Below, piece by piece: positions 1 to 8,215 of a stretch of DNA of 40,214 bases. Both the position numbers and the translations under genes were made by a program. Numbering within the stretch: the first letter of the stretch is position 1; each line of letters begins with the position of its first letter. The stretch comes from Pseudomonadota bacterium (GTDB taxonomy: Bacteria; Pseudomonadota; Gammaproteobacteria; Steroidobacterales; Woeseiaceae): contig JADFHE010000026.1 of assembly GCA_022567295.1 (NCBI GenBank), positions 1 to 40,214 of the forward strand. Direction: 5' to 3'. Below the pieces are notes generated by a model. It saw nothing but the letters and a program-made list of their open reading frames with translations. It did no database searches and was not told where the DNA came from.

Positions 1-132
1 TTCACCTGAACTCAGCCGGATCGCCCCCGGGTTGAAGACAGTATTGACGAAATAGGGCCAATCGTAGGCCGACAAAAGTGGATTGTTGGCGTGTCGGCTG
101 AGCAATCGTCGCCGTGGGTCGCTTTCCAGCAT
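1..132 (-). CDS. GH130-like glycosidase/phosphorylase, N-terminal fragment (runs off left edge)
   Basis: Only the first 44 codons lie in the window; the reading frame is open to the edge. The ATG at 132-130 follows a GAGGAT ribosome binding site eight bases upstream. Residues 18-36 read NPLLSAYDWPYFVNTVFNP, which matches the conserved N-terminal blade of GH130 enzymes (beta-mannoside phosphorylases and related mannosidases), where an N-P-[IL]-L ... D-W-P-Y ... N-x-V-F-N-P-G-A pattern is typical. If complete, it would be a cytoplasmic five-bladed propeller enzyme acting on beta-mannosides. The catalytic residues lie outside the window, so activity and intactness cannot be judged. Its immediate upstream neighbour is a broken gene fragment, so this edge is probably accessory DNA. 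Confidence 0.6.
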   Translation of the reverse strand, partial: MLESDPRRRLLSRHANNPLLSAYDWPYFVNTVFNPGAIRLSSGE

Positions 133-230
133 GGAGTCTATCCTCAACAGCACTAAGGTTCTGTGGCTTGATGATACCTGTTCCTCCTGAAAATTCGTCC
201 ACCTGGAGGGCAATTCGACGCTCGTTAATG

Positions 231-359
231 TCAGGCCGTGATCAAAACTCGATCGTGATCGTTCTCGACGATGAAGCCGCGTCCCTCGCCTACCTTCACG
301 ACCGCCTTCTTGAGATCGTTTGGTATCACGGTCGTTCTTTCCTCGTCCCGCTTCGATAT
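231..359 (-). pseudogene. Trypsin-like serine protease fragment lacking a start codon
   Basis: A 42-codon open stretch on the minus strand ends in VGEGRGFIVE then DRVLITA and a TGA stop. This resembles the N-terminal strand of bacterial trypsin-like domains, where the next residues would be A-H-C with the catalytic histidine; here the frame stops just before it. Upstream sits a perfect GGAGGT Shine-Dalgarno (371-366) at six-base spacing from the first codon, but that codon is ATA rather than ATG. The rest of a protease (His, Asp, Ser triad) is not found before the GH130-like gene begins 98 bases downstream. I read it as the decayed 5' end of a gene. The family assignment rests on a short match and is tentative. 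Confidence 0.45.
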
Positions 360-843
360 GTTTGCACCTCCACCTAGTCTAAATTACTTCGTGCAGACGC
401 GTTTGGGATTTCTCGGCACCCTGAGCAAGCAATGCCCAAAGCGGGCCCCCGCTACCAACCTGCAGGGAACCCTGGATACCTGGCTTTCGCCCCACCGTTA
501 GCGCCAATTGCTACCCATACTGCTACCCAACAAAAAGGGTGACACCGCGAGGGACTCGGTGCAATTGTTCCTTGTTGCTGCGTAGTTGACGTTCCATGCT
601 GGTGGGTTCTGCGCCAAGGAATAGGTGTACAATATAGCCACCGCGATTAACACTCGTCGGTTTCAATAGTCACGATACGCCACCTCCCGGTGGCGTTCTT
701 GATGGAGTAGGCTGTTTCTGGTGTAGTTGATGGTGTAGTGAGGCGTTCAAAAGTACCCAATCGCTGCAAATCCGTGCCAGCATAGATCCTTATGAATCCA
801 ATACTTATGCAGCTCTTGGCGCGAATCTGAGCAATGGTTGGGG
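360..843. other. Non-coding accessory DNA with integrase-type arm repeats
   Basis: No convincing gene is seen here. The stretch holds two pairs of direct repeats: TGCTACCCA at 509-517 and 521-529, and TGGTGTAGT at 719-727 and 731-739. Both pairs have the same 12-base period. Such pairs are typical of the arm-type sites that flank tyrosine-integrase attachment sites in tRNA genes. A perfect 6-bp stem with a 4-base loop (GCCACC/GGTGGC) lies at 679-694. No integrase gene is present, so only the flank of the element, or a remnant of it, is in view. Confidence 0.45.
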
Positions 844-888
844 CTTTTAACCGACCGGTCGTAGGTTCGATCCCTACACGCCCCACCA
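844..888 (+). tRNA. 3' half of a tRNA-Lys(TTT): attachment-site remnant, not a full tRNA
   Basis: From the anticodon loop CTTTTAA (844-850) onward the sequence is a perfect tRNA 3' half: anticodon stem strand CCGAC, variable loop, T arm GTAGG-TTCGATC-CCTAC (861-877), acceptor strand ACGCCCC, discriminator A and encoded CCA (886-888). Upstream of 844 the match collapses: no D arm or 5' acceptor GGGGCGT is present, and the five bases before the loop do not pair. A tRNA truncated exactly in the anticodon loop is what integration of an element using the tRNA 3' end as att core leaves at the distal junction. The intact tRNA-Lys should lie outside this window. Confidence 0.7.
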
Positions 889-1039
889 CTTTCGCCGCGA
901 ACAGGCGGGGCTCGCGTGTTCTCAATCGGCACCAGTGCACTGCCTGAAAATGCTGCAAACTGGTTTCTCATAAAACAGGCGACGGCATCGGTCAGTGTCG
1001 TTATTATTCACCGTTTTGCGCACAGGATGATAGTGGCAA

Positions 1040-3526
1040 GTGGCGGATAATCGTTGGAAAATCCATAAGTTCGGCGGCAGCAGTCTGGCTGACGCCGAAT
1101 GTTTTCGGCGCGTAGCGGGCATATTGCTCGGCTATCGTGACAAGCGACTTGGCGTCGTGGTGTCCGCAATGGGCGGCATGACCGATGCGCTCATTAATCT
1201 CGCCATGCTCGCCGAGCAGAATGACAATATTTTCAATGCCGCTCTGCATGCTATCGGTGATCGATATTCCGAGACGGCACGGGCACTACTTGCCGGCGAA
1301 ATCCTTGTCGGCGTCCTCGACGCCTGGAGTAACGATGCCAGTGATGTCATTGATATACTGAAAGTCATTGCACGGGCCAAGTCAGCGCCGCAAAGAAATC
1401 GCGACGTTATTGCCGGGTACGGCGAGATCTGGTCTGCGCGCCTGTTGGCGGCGTATCTTAAACACGAGGACCCAGAACGTGGCGGCACCTGGCTGGATGC
1501 ACGCGACGTAATTACGGTTCGGGATACCGAGCTTGGCCCCACTGTTTTGTGGGAAAAATCGCAGGCAAAGATGGACAATGCTTTGCCGGCCGATTTCGGC
1601 GGGATTGTTGTTATCACCGGATTCATCGCCGCTGATCAGGACGGCCTGCAGACTACGATGGGGCGCAATGGCAGCGACCATTCAGCGGCCATTTTCGCCG
1701 CACTGACCAAAGCTTTGACGCTAACAATCTGGACTGATGTAGACGGTGTGATGAGCGCTGATCCAAATCGGGTTCCGGAAGCCCAGGTCATCGACCACCT
1801 GACCTACAACGAGGCAATGGAACTGGCGTATTTTGGTGCGAAAGTCATTCATCCGCAGACGCTCGGGCCCGCCGTGGACAACGGTATCCCGGTCATCATC
1901 CGGAACACTTTCAATCTGTCACATCCGGGCAGCCGGATTGAGACGGCTGCGGCGCCTGCCGGTAACATCAAAGGCATCACGGCGATCGGTGGTATGGCAC
2001 TGGTCAATCTGGAGGGCGCCGGCATGATCGGTGTTCCGGGCACGGCCGATCGCCTGTTCGCGGCACTAAGAAAAGCGAGCGTTTCGGTTACGCTGATCTC
2101 GCAGGCCAGTTCTGAGCATTCTATTTGTGTTGCGGTGCCACAGGATGTCGCGCAGCGTGCGTGCAATGTCGTAACCGAAGAATTCGCCGACGAACTCGAA
2201 AGCGGCCAGATTCAGAGCGTTGATGTCACCGAGGAGCAGAGCATTGTTGCAGTGGTCGGTGACGGCATGGCGGGCAGGCCGGGTAACGCGGCCCGCTTTT
2301 TCGGCACGCTGGGTCGAGCCGGGATCAATATTCGTGCGATTGCCCAGGGTGCGTCGGAAAGAAATATTTCGGCTGTCGTCGATTCCGAAGAAGCGACCAA
2401 AGCGCTGCGAGCGGTGCACTCCGGTTTCTACTTGTCAAAAAAGACCATTTCGATTGGGCTCATCGGTCCCGGGTCTGTTGGAGCCGCTCTGTTGCGGCAG
2501 ATCGAGAAACAGAGTGACAAACTGAAGCAAAGTCACAATCTTGACCTGCGTGTCAGGGCGATAGCGCGGTCGCGAAAGATGCTGCTGGGTGATCGGCGTC
2601 TCGACCTTTCGAACTGGCAGGATGATTTCGAAATCGCCGCTGTCGATATCGATCTCGAAGCGTTTGAGCAACACCTGAATCCCGATCATTTACCACATGC
2701 TGTGATCATTGACTGTACCGACAGCGACGTCATTTCTTCGCAGTATGCCAGGTGGCTGTCGCGTGGTATCCATGTCATTACACCCAACAAGAAAGCGTTT
2801 AGTAGCGCGTTCGAAAATTACCAGGCGCTACAAGAGGCGGCTGACCGCGGCAGCTCGCATTGCTTCTACGAAGCGACGGTTGGTGCCGCGTTGCCTGTGA
2901 TATCGACGTTGTGCGATCTCATTCATACGGGCGATGAGGTTCGCTCGATCCGTGGAATATTTTCGGGCACTCTGGCTTATCTGTTCAACGTCTACGATGG
3001 TTCGACACCGTTTTCAGAGATTGTTCGTGTAGCGAAAGAGAGCGGATATACGGAACCGGATCCTCGTGATGACCTGTCCGGAATGGACGTCGCTCGCAAA
3101 TTGACGATCCTCGCTCGCGAACTCGGGCAGAATATTGAGATCGGCGATTTTCCGGTTCAGAATCTTGTGCCGGAGGCATTGCGAGACTGCACAATTGAGG
3201 AATTCCTCGAGAAACTTCCCGAGTACGACGATGCGATGAAGACTCTGTACAAACAGGCCGCCACAGACAATAAGCAACTTCGCTACGTTGCAATGCTGGA
3301 TGCAGGCGGCACGGCTTCCGTGGGGTTGCAACCTGTCGATAAGACACACCCGTTCTGCAACATCAACCTGACCGACAACATCGTGCAATTCGAGACTGAG
3401 CGTTACTCCGACAATCCACTGGTCATTCAAGGTCCTGGCGCCGGTCCTGACGTTACGGCCGCGGGTGTCTTTGCGGACTTACTTCGACTCGCAAACTTCC
3501 TGAGCACCGGTGAGCGCTATGTCTGA
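1040..3526 (+). CDS. thrA: Bifunctional aspartokinase I / homoserine dehydrogenase I
   Basis: Catalyses the first and third steps of threonine synthesis: ATP-dependent phosphorylation of aspartate and NAD(P)H reduction of aspartate semialdehyde to homoserine. At 828 residues it is close to the enteric ThrA length. The kinase begins with KFGGSS (about 10-15), and a tandem ACT regulatory region spans about 315-460. The dehydrogenase starts near 465 with the Rossmann motif GLIGPGSVG, followed by TPNKK (about 581), FSGTLAYLFN (about 640) and the family signature TEPDPRDDLSGMDVARK (about 670). The start is GTG at 1040; no in-frame ATG lies nearby. The 3' end overlaps thrB by 8 bases. The ACT domains predict feedback inhibition by threonine. 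I saw no threonine-rich leader peptide upstream, so enteric-style attenuation is not supported. Confidence 0.97.
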   Translation: MADNRWKIHKFGGSSLADAECFRRVAGILLGYRDKRLGVVVSAMGGMTDALINLAMLAEQNDNIFNAALHAIGDRYSETARALLAGEILVGVLDAWSNDASDVIDILKVIARAKSAPQRNRDVIAGYGEIWSARLLAAYLKHEDPERGGTWLDARDVITVRDTELGPTVLWEKSQAKMDNALPADFGGIVVITGFIAADQDGLQTTMGRNGSDHSAAIFAALTKALTLTIWTDVDGVMSADPNRVPEAQVIDHLTYNEAMELAYFGAKVIHPQTLGPAVDNGIPVIIRNTFNLSHPGSRIETAAAPAGNIKGITAIGGMALVNLEGAGMIGVPGTADRLFAALRKASVSVTLISQASSEHSICVAVPQDVAQRACNVVTEEFADELESGQIQSVDVTEEQSIVAVVGDGMAGRPGNAARFFGTLGRAGINIRAIAQGASERNISAVVDSEEATKALRAVHSGFYLSKKTISIGLIGPGSVGAALLRQIEKQSDKLKQSHNLDLRVRAIARSRKMLLGDRRLDLSNWQDDFEIAAVDIDLEAFEQHLNPDHLPHAVIIDCTDSDVISSQYARWLSRGIHVITPNKKAFSSAFENYQALQEAADRGSSHCFYEATVGAALPVISTLCDLIHTGDEVRSIRGIFSGTLAYLFNVYDGSTPFSEIVRVAKESGYTEPDPRDDLSGMDVARKLTILARELGQNIEIGDFPVQNLVPEALRDCTIEEFLEKLPEYDDAMKTLYKQAATDNKQLRYVAMLDAGGTASVGLQPVDKTHPFCNINLTDNIVQFETERYSDNPLVIQGPGAGPDVTAAGVFADLLRLANFLSTGERYV

Positions 3527-4463
3527 TTTTGTTACAGCCTTTGCGCCCGCCTCAATCGGCAATGTGGGTGTCGGCTTCGATATGTTGGGCCTTGCACTGG
3601 CCGGCGTCGGCGATCGCGTAGTTGCGCGCAGGACGGACGGCGATCGAGTGACCATCGCAGAAGTCCGTGGTATCGACGGTGAGGTTCATCCGTTTCTGTC
3701 GACGAACGCCGACGAAAATACAGCATCTATCGCTGCGCAAGCACTGCTGGATGCACATGGCGGCGATGGATCCGTTGAACTCAAGGTCCACAAAGGCGTG
3801 CCTTTGCAATCGGGCATGGGTAGCTCGGCCGCGTCGGCCGTTGCGGCCGTGGTCGCGACCAATGCATTGCTCGATTCACCGCTTGAAGTCGAAGCACTAT
3901 TGCCGTTCGCAGTCGAAGGCGAGAAATTCGCGAGCGGCAGCCTGCACATGGACAACGTTGCGCCCAGTTTATTGGGTGGTTTGATACTTTGTCCGGAAGT
4001 GTTGCTGCCCGACGTCGTTCGTCTGCCGATCCCCGACGGCGTTAGCGCTGTTCTGTTACACCCGGAAGACCTGCACGTGGATACAGCGCAGGCGCGTCGC
4101 AGCCTGGCCAAAGGAATATCGATGCAACAGTGGCTTGAGCAGCAGGGATTGCTGGCTGCATTTGTCTCGGCCTGTGCGTCAGGCGATATCGAGCTGATGA
4201 GTAAGACATTGCGAGATGTGATCATTGAGCCGCAGCGATCGGCCAGTGTCGTCTGTTTCGACGCGGTTACTGCGGCGGCGACTAAAGCCGGTGCGCTGGG
4301 AAGCAGCCTGTCGGGCAGTGGACCGAGTATTTTCGCTCTTTGCAGAGACGAAGACGCGCGCAATGCGGCTAGCGCCATGGAGCAGGCTTGTCGCGTGCAG
4401 GGAATAGGTTGTCAGTCCTGGGTTAGTCCTATGAATGCACCCGGCGCCCACATCGAGACTTAG
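3519..4463 (+). CDS. thrB: Homoserine kinase
   Basis: Phosphorylates homoserine to O-phosphohomoserine, the substrate of ThrC. The 314-residue protein is a GHMP kinase: the N terminus FAPASIGNVGVGFDMLGLAL is the family's substrate-binding strand, and PLQSGMGSSAASAVAA (about residues 93-108) is the glycine/serine-rich ATP loop. I chose ATG 3519 over the upstream GTG at 3510 because it gives the canonical N terminus. ATGTCTGA overlaps the thrA stop, which implies translational coupling. thrC begins two bases after its stop, so thrABC is one transcription unit. Confidence 0.96.
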   Translation: MSDFVTAFAPASIGNVGVGFDMLGLALAGVGDRVVARRTDGDRVTIAEVRGIDGEVHPFLSTNADENTASIAAQALLDAHGGDGSVELKVHKGVPLQSGMGSSAASAVAAVVATNALLDSPLEVEALLPFAVEGEKFASGSLHMDNVAPSLLGGLILCPEVLLPDVVRLPIPDGVSAVLLHPEDLHVDTAQARRSLAKGISMQQWLEQQGLLAAFVSACASGDIELMSKTLRDVIIEPQRSASVVCFDAVTAAATKAGALGSSLSGSGPSIFALCRDEDARNAASAMEQACRVQGIGCQSWVSPMNAPGAHIET

Positions 4464-4465
4464 GC

Positions 4466-5767
4466 ATGAACTACGTCAGTACACGCGGCGCCGGACCGGC
4501 GAGTCTCGACGAGGCACTCCGCAAAGGAATCGCAAGTGATGGCGGCCTGTTTCTGCCGGATAAATTGCCGTCCTTCGATATTTCGGACTTCGATACTGGT
4601 GAGTCGATTCCGGAAGTCGCCGCCATTCTGCTGCGACCATTCTTTGCCGGCTCTGAACTCCTCGGCGACATCGATCAGATACTGGCGGAAACATTCAAAT
4701 TCCCGATTCTGACAAAGGCATTGCCCGTTGCTGGACACGACCTTTCCATGCTGCAGCTGTATCACGGCCCAACAGCGGCATTCAAGGACGTCGGCGCCGG
4801 CTTTTTAGCCGCATGCCTGTCACGGCTTGAGGGCGATACGGGCTCGCCGTTGACAATACTGGTGGCGACGTCGGGCGATACCGGCGCGGCCGTCGCTGCG
4901 GCATTCGATCAGAGACCCGGCATGCGAGTAGCCGTGCTGTTTCCAGATGGCCGCGTGTCCGAGCGACAGGAGCAGCAACTTTGCTGCTGGAGTGATAACG
5001 TACTGTCAATGAAGGTCCGGGGATCGTTCGACGACTGTCAGTCACTGGTTAAAGCGGCTATGGCCGATCAGGACCTGACGATGATCCATCGTTTCAGTTC
5101 GGCGAACAGCATAAACATCGGTCGCCTGCTTCCCCAAAGCACCTATTATGCTCATTCGAGTCTGCGCCACTATCGGCGCACAGGGAACAAGCCGGGCTTC
5201 ATCATTCCGACTGGTAATCTGGGCAACGCTCTTGCGTGCATCATGACGCGAGAGATGGGCTTGCCCGTTGGCCCGATTGTCCTCGCAACAAATGCCAATA
5301 AAACGATTGCTGAATATTTTGAAACGCTCAAATGGTTGCCGCGCGACAGTGTGCAAACGCTGGCATCGGCGATGGACGTTGGCGATCCAAGTAATATGGA
5401 GCGATTGCGGAAGCTCATCGGTGAGGCCGATATACTTCGTGGTCGACTGGTTGTTGCTTCTGTGAGTGACAAAGAAATTGAGACAGCAATACGTCAGGAT
5501 TTTGAAGCGTTCGGAGTTGCTACGTGTCCGCATACGGCGACCGCGACGCACACCTGGCGCCAGCTGGATGCCGATGTTGCCAGGGCGCACGACTGGATAA
5601 TAGTGGCGACCGCGCACCCGGCCAAGTTCGAGATGATCGTTGAACCGTTGATTGGCCAATCTGTGCCGGTGCCAGCCGAGCTCGCAGCCATATTGTCCCG
5701 TCCGGCGACAGCCGTGGCCATAGAACCGCACCTCGAGGCGCTTGCCGCTGCCCTCGGGAATAATTAG
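4466..5767 (+). CDS. thrC: Threonine synthase
   Basis: PLP-dependent conversion of O-phosphohomoserine to threonine, the last step of the pathway. The 433-residue protein has the long-form N terminus (MNYVSTRG) typical of the proteobacterial/fungal class. The PLP-binding motif HGPTAAFKDVGAG contains the Schiff-base lysine at position 107. ATSGDTGAAVAAAF and PTGNLGNALA form the phosphate-binding loops. It completes thrABC, starting two bases after thrB, and the same strand continues into the NERD gene 14 bases downstream. Confidence 0.96.
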   Translation: MNYVSTRGAGPASLDEALRKGIASDGGLFLPDKLPSFDISDFDTGESIPEVAAILLRPFFAGSELLGDIDQILAETFKFPILTKALPVAGHDLSMLQLYHGPTAAFKDVGAGFLAACLSRLEGDTGSPLTILVATSGDTGAAVAAAFDQRPGMRVAVLFPDGRVSERQEQQLCCWSDNVLSMKVRGSFDDCQSLVKAAMADQDLTMIHRFSSANSINIGRLLPQSTYYAHSSLRHYRRTGNKPGFIIPTGNLGNALACIMTREMGLPVGPIVLATNANKTIAEYFETLKWLPRDSVQTLASAMDVGDPSNMERLRKLIGEADILRGRLVVASVSDKEIETAIRQDFEAFGVATCPHTATATHTWRQLDADVARAHDWIIVATAHPAKFEMIVEPLIGQSVPVPAELAAILSRPATAVAIEPHLEALAAALGNN

Positions 5768-5781
5768 GATTAGCTTTGCGC

Positions 5782-6357
5782 ATGTCGAACTTTTTTGAAA
5801 TCGAGAGCATTCCCTGGCCGCTGCTGGCCGTCGCACTATTGTTGGTTATTTGGCTCGGCTACCGGATTCTTGGCCGCAGAGGCGAAAGTCTCGAGGGCGT
5901 CATAGCTGAGATCAGTTTCGATCGCATCGAGGGCCTGGTCATTCCCAGTGCCGATGAGGGAGAAATTCTCGTCGATTACCTGTTACTTACGCCACATGGG
6001 CTGCTGATCCTCGAGGTGAAGAACATTCAGGGAGTCGTATTTGGCGGCGACAAGATGCAGGACTGGACGGTCATCGACGATGAACGTCGCTACACATTCT
6101 CGAATCCTCAACCGGCACTTTACGATCGTATCGCGGCAGTCCGGCAGATCGTGCGGCAGGTTCCGGTGGCGGGCCGGATCGTGTTCCTGGGCGGAGCAGA
6201 GTTCACGAAGGGTGTTCCAGGCCTCGTCTGCAATCTCGCCGAACTGTCCAGCGAGTTTGCAGAACCGGACAAGGATGCGGCCAAAGTCAAGATTGAAGCG
6301 TTCAGACCGCATTGGGAATTGATTCGCAAGGAAGCCCTGGCTGCCGGTTCTACATAG
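5782..6357 (+). CDS. Membrane-anchored NERD-domain protein
   Basis: A 191-residue protein with one N-terminal membrane segment (about residues 12-29, WPLLAVALLLVIWLGYRIL) followed by a NERD (nuclease-related) domain. The core LLLTPHGLLILEVKN (about 69-83) holds the acidic E-x-K motif of the restriction-endonuclease-like fold. NERD proteins are presumed nucleases, but their substrates are mostly unknown. ATG 5782 is preferred over TTG 5776. It lies 14 bases after thrC on the same strand and may be cotranscribed; nothing links it functionally to threonine synthesis. It converges on tatD 26 bases downstream. Confidence 0.8.
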   Translation: MSNFFEIESIPWPLLAVALLLVIWLGYRILGRRGESLEGVIAEISFDRIEGLVIPSADEGEILVDYLLLTPHGLLILEVKNIQGVVFGGDKMQDWTVIDDERRYTFSNPQPALYDRIAAVRQIVRQVPVAGRIVFLGGAEFTKGVPGLVCNLAELSSEFAEPDKDAAKVKIEAFRPHWELIRKEALAAGST

Positions 6358-6383
6358 CCACTCATGCCAACGTTGCAACCCGG

Positions 6384-7184
6384 CTAGACCGCGTCCAGAG
6401 CAAAAAAACGCAATGCATTCGCGGTCGTTATTTTCGCAACGTGTGCTTCGGTTTGCCCGCGGGCCTCGGCTATTACTCGCACCACTTCCGGCAAATACAT
6501 CGGTTCGTTACGACGATTCCTGGGTCTGGGCCGGACAGTTCTCGGCAGGAGATAGGGCGCGTCAGTTTCGATCAACAGCCTGTCATCCGGGATGATGGAG
6601 ACGACATCGTACAGATGTTGGCCCCGCCGTTCGTCGCAAATCCAGCCGGTAATGCCGATGTATAGGCCCATCTCGAGGTATTCACGCAGTGATTCCCCTT
6701 GCCCGGTAAAGCAGTGCGCAACGGCTCTCGACAGTTCAGGCAGGACGGGTTCGAGTACATCAATGAAGTCGTCATGCGCGTCGCGTTGATGCAGGAAGAC
6801 AGGCATCCCGGACTCTTTGGCTATGTCGAGCTGTCGCCTGAGTGCGTCCAGTTGTGCTTCACGCGGCGAAAGATCCCGGAAATAGTCCAGACCGCATTCG
6901 CCGACTGCGACAACGACGCCTTTCCTGATCAGTGAGCGGATGAGGGCATCGCTATCATCGGTATAGTCAGATGCGTGGTGAGGGTGTACGCCGGCTGTTG
7001 AGAACAAGGTGCCCGGCGACTGTTCCGCGAGTTCTGCGGCCTTGACATTACTTGCATCGCTACTGCCGGTGATGATGATTTTGTTGACGCCTGCGTCCGC
7101 GGCACGCTGCATCGTCTCTGGACGATCCTCGTCAAAGCTGTCGTGCGCGAGATTCGCGCCGATATCAACCAGGGAATGACTCAT
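6384..7184 (-). CDS. tatD: TatD-family metal-dependent deoxyribonuclease
   Basis: A 266-residue amidohydrolase-fold exonuclease. The start MSHSLVDIGANL follows the E. coli TatD pattern (D-I-G-x-N-L) rather than the H-x-H of YcfH paralogues. Other landmarks are STAGVHPH (about 62-69), VAVGECGLDYFRD (about 92-104), VFLHQRDAH, AHCFTG, GITGWICDERRG and LIETDAPYLLPR, all conserved metal-site segments. The family degrades single-stranded or damaged DNA from the 3' end. It sits three bases behind the ABC permease gene and is probably cotranscribed with the exporter, although the two are not known to work together. Confidence 0.93.
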   Translation of the reverse strand: MSHSLVDIGANLAHDSFDEDRPETMQRAADAGVNKIIITGSSDASNVKAAELAEQSPGTLFSTAGVHPHHASDYTDDSDALIRSLIRKGVVVAVGECGLDYFRDLSPREAQLDALRRQLDIAKESGMPVFLHQRDAHDDFIDVLEPVLPELSRAVAHCFTGQGESLREYLEMGLYIGITGWICDERRGQHLYDVVSIIPDDRLLIETDAPYLLPRTVRPRPRNRRNEPMYLPEVVRVIAEARGQTEAHVAKITTANALRFFALDAV

Positions 7185-7187
7185 TAT

Positions 7188-8210
7188 TTAATATTGGCCC
7201 CAGCGAAAGACTTTCGCACCAATGGCGAGAAATACCGCGCTCATTGCGGTCAGTGCGAGCAAACTGGGCGCGACTTCGGAGAGCGTCGCGCCATCGAGCA
7301 TGACGGATCGAGCAGAGTCCAGCACGTGAGTTAGCGGAAAAATGCTGGCCGCGGTTGTGACGGCTGCCGGAGCTCCCTCCAGTGAAAACCAGACACCGGA
7401 TAACATCATCATCGGCCAGTTGATCATGTTTAACAGTCCGCCCGCGAGTTCTTCGCTAGTTACACGCGCCGACACCACCAGGCCCAACGAAACCAGGGAA
7501 ATCGCGCCGACCACAGCGACCAGAAACAGCGTGAAATAGCTGCCCTCCATGCGCGTATCGAGGAGCATGTGTGTACCCGTATAGATAAAGCTGGTTATCA
7601 ACAGGATCAGAACCATGCGGGAGGCAACTTGTGCTGCAATAAATTCGAACGACGTCAGGGGGGTTGCGCGCAGGCGCTTCAGGAATCCGTTTTTGCGATA
7701 GCGTACGACAACGTAACCGACACCGAATAAACAGCTGAACATCATGTTCATGCCGAGGATGCCGGGCAGCAACCAGTCGGCGTAGCTTACTGCGTCCCCG
7801 GTAATCTGTTGCTTGTCGATCGACAGGACCGTATCGGATCCGGAGTGCAGCAGGGCGATTTCCGCGAAGTAGCCTTTGGAAGATTCGGCATTGATCCAGT
7901 ACCGGGTTGTGTCGCCAAACTCAACCAGCAGATCGAGCTGGTGGCGGGAAACCTTGCGCATCGCCAGTTCGAAGTCGTCGTAAGGCACAAACCGAATGAA
8001 GTCAGTTCTGAGGAATGCATGATCGTTCGTGTTGATCTCGGCGGCTTCCTGTAACACACCGACAGTGTAGGCATCGCGTTCGTTGCTGAACGCGAACGAC
8101 AAGCCGAACATCAAGGCGACCGGCAAGATCAAATTCCAGGACAGCGATGCTCTGTCCCGAAGGAATTCTCGATTACGTGCCTGGAAAATGGCGTAGATTC
8201 GTTTCAACAT
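7188..8210 (-). CDS. ABC-2 type transporter permease
   Basis: A 340-residue membrane subunit with a TM segment near the N terminus (NLILPVALMFGLSFAF, about 25-40). A large extracytoplasmic loop runs to about 150, then five further hydrophobic segments including MMFSCLFGVGYVVV, MVLILLITSFIYTG and FLVAVVGAISLVSLGLVV. This 1+5 layout is standard for ABC-2 exporters of the NatB/YhhJ type. The gene starts five bases after the ATPase stop, so the two form an exporter. Substrate cannot be read from sequence; drugs, sodium or lipids are known substrates of relatives. Confidence 0.9.
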   Translation of the reverse strand: MLKRIYAIFQARNREFLRDRASLSWNLILPVALMFGLSFAFSNERDAYTVGVLQEAAEINTNDHAFLRTDFIRFVPYDDFELAMRKVSRHQLDLLVEFGDTTRYWINAESSKGYFAEIALLHSGSDTVLSIDKQQITGDAVSYADWLLPGILGMNMMFSCLFGVGYVVVRYRKNGFLKRLRATPLTSFEFIAAQVASRMVLILLITSFIYTGTHMLLDTRMEGSYFTLFLVAVVGAISLVSLGLVVSARVTSEELAGGLLNMINWPMMMLSGVWFSLEGAPAAVTTAASIFPLTHVLDSARSVMLDGATLSEVAPSLLALTAMSAVFLAIGAKVFRWGQY

Positions 8211-8215
8211 CGTCG

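Noticed and set aside
2-202. 66-codon minus-strand ORF at the left edge
   Set aside because: It overlaps the GH130-like reading frame in another phase and shows no family features, while the GH130 frame has a clear motif and ribosome site.
647-958. Minus-strand ORF containing VGRVGIEPTTGRLK
   Set aside because: This is the antisense translation of a tRNA 3' end, a well-known false ORF; it covers the tRNA-Lys remnant.
890-1039. Threonine-operon attenuator
   Set aside because: No Thr/Ile-rich leader peptide or terminator/antiterminator pair is visible upstream of thrA.
3686-4378. Long antisense ORFs inside thrB and other core genes
   Set aside because: They are shadows of well-supported genes on the other strand, without motifs of their own.
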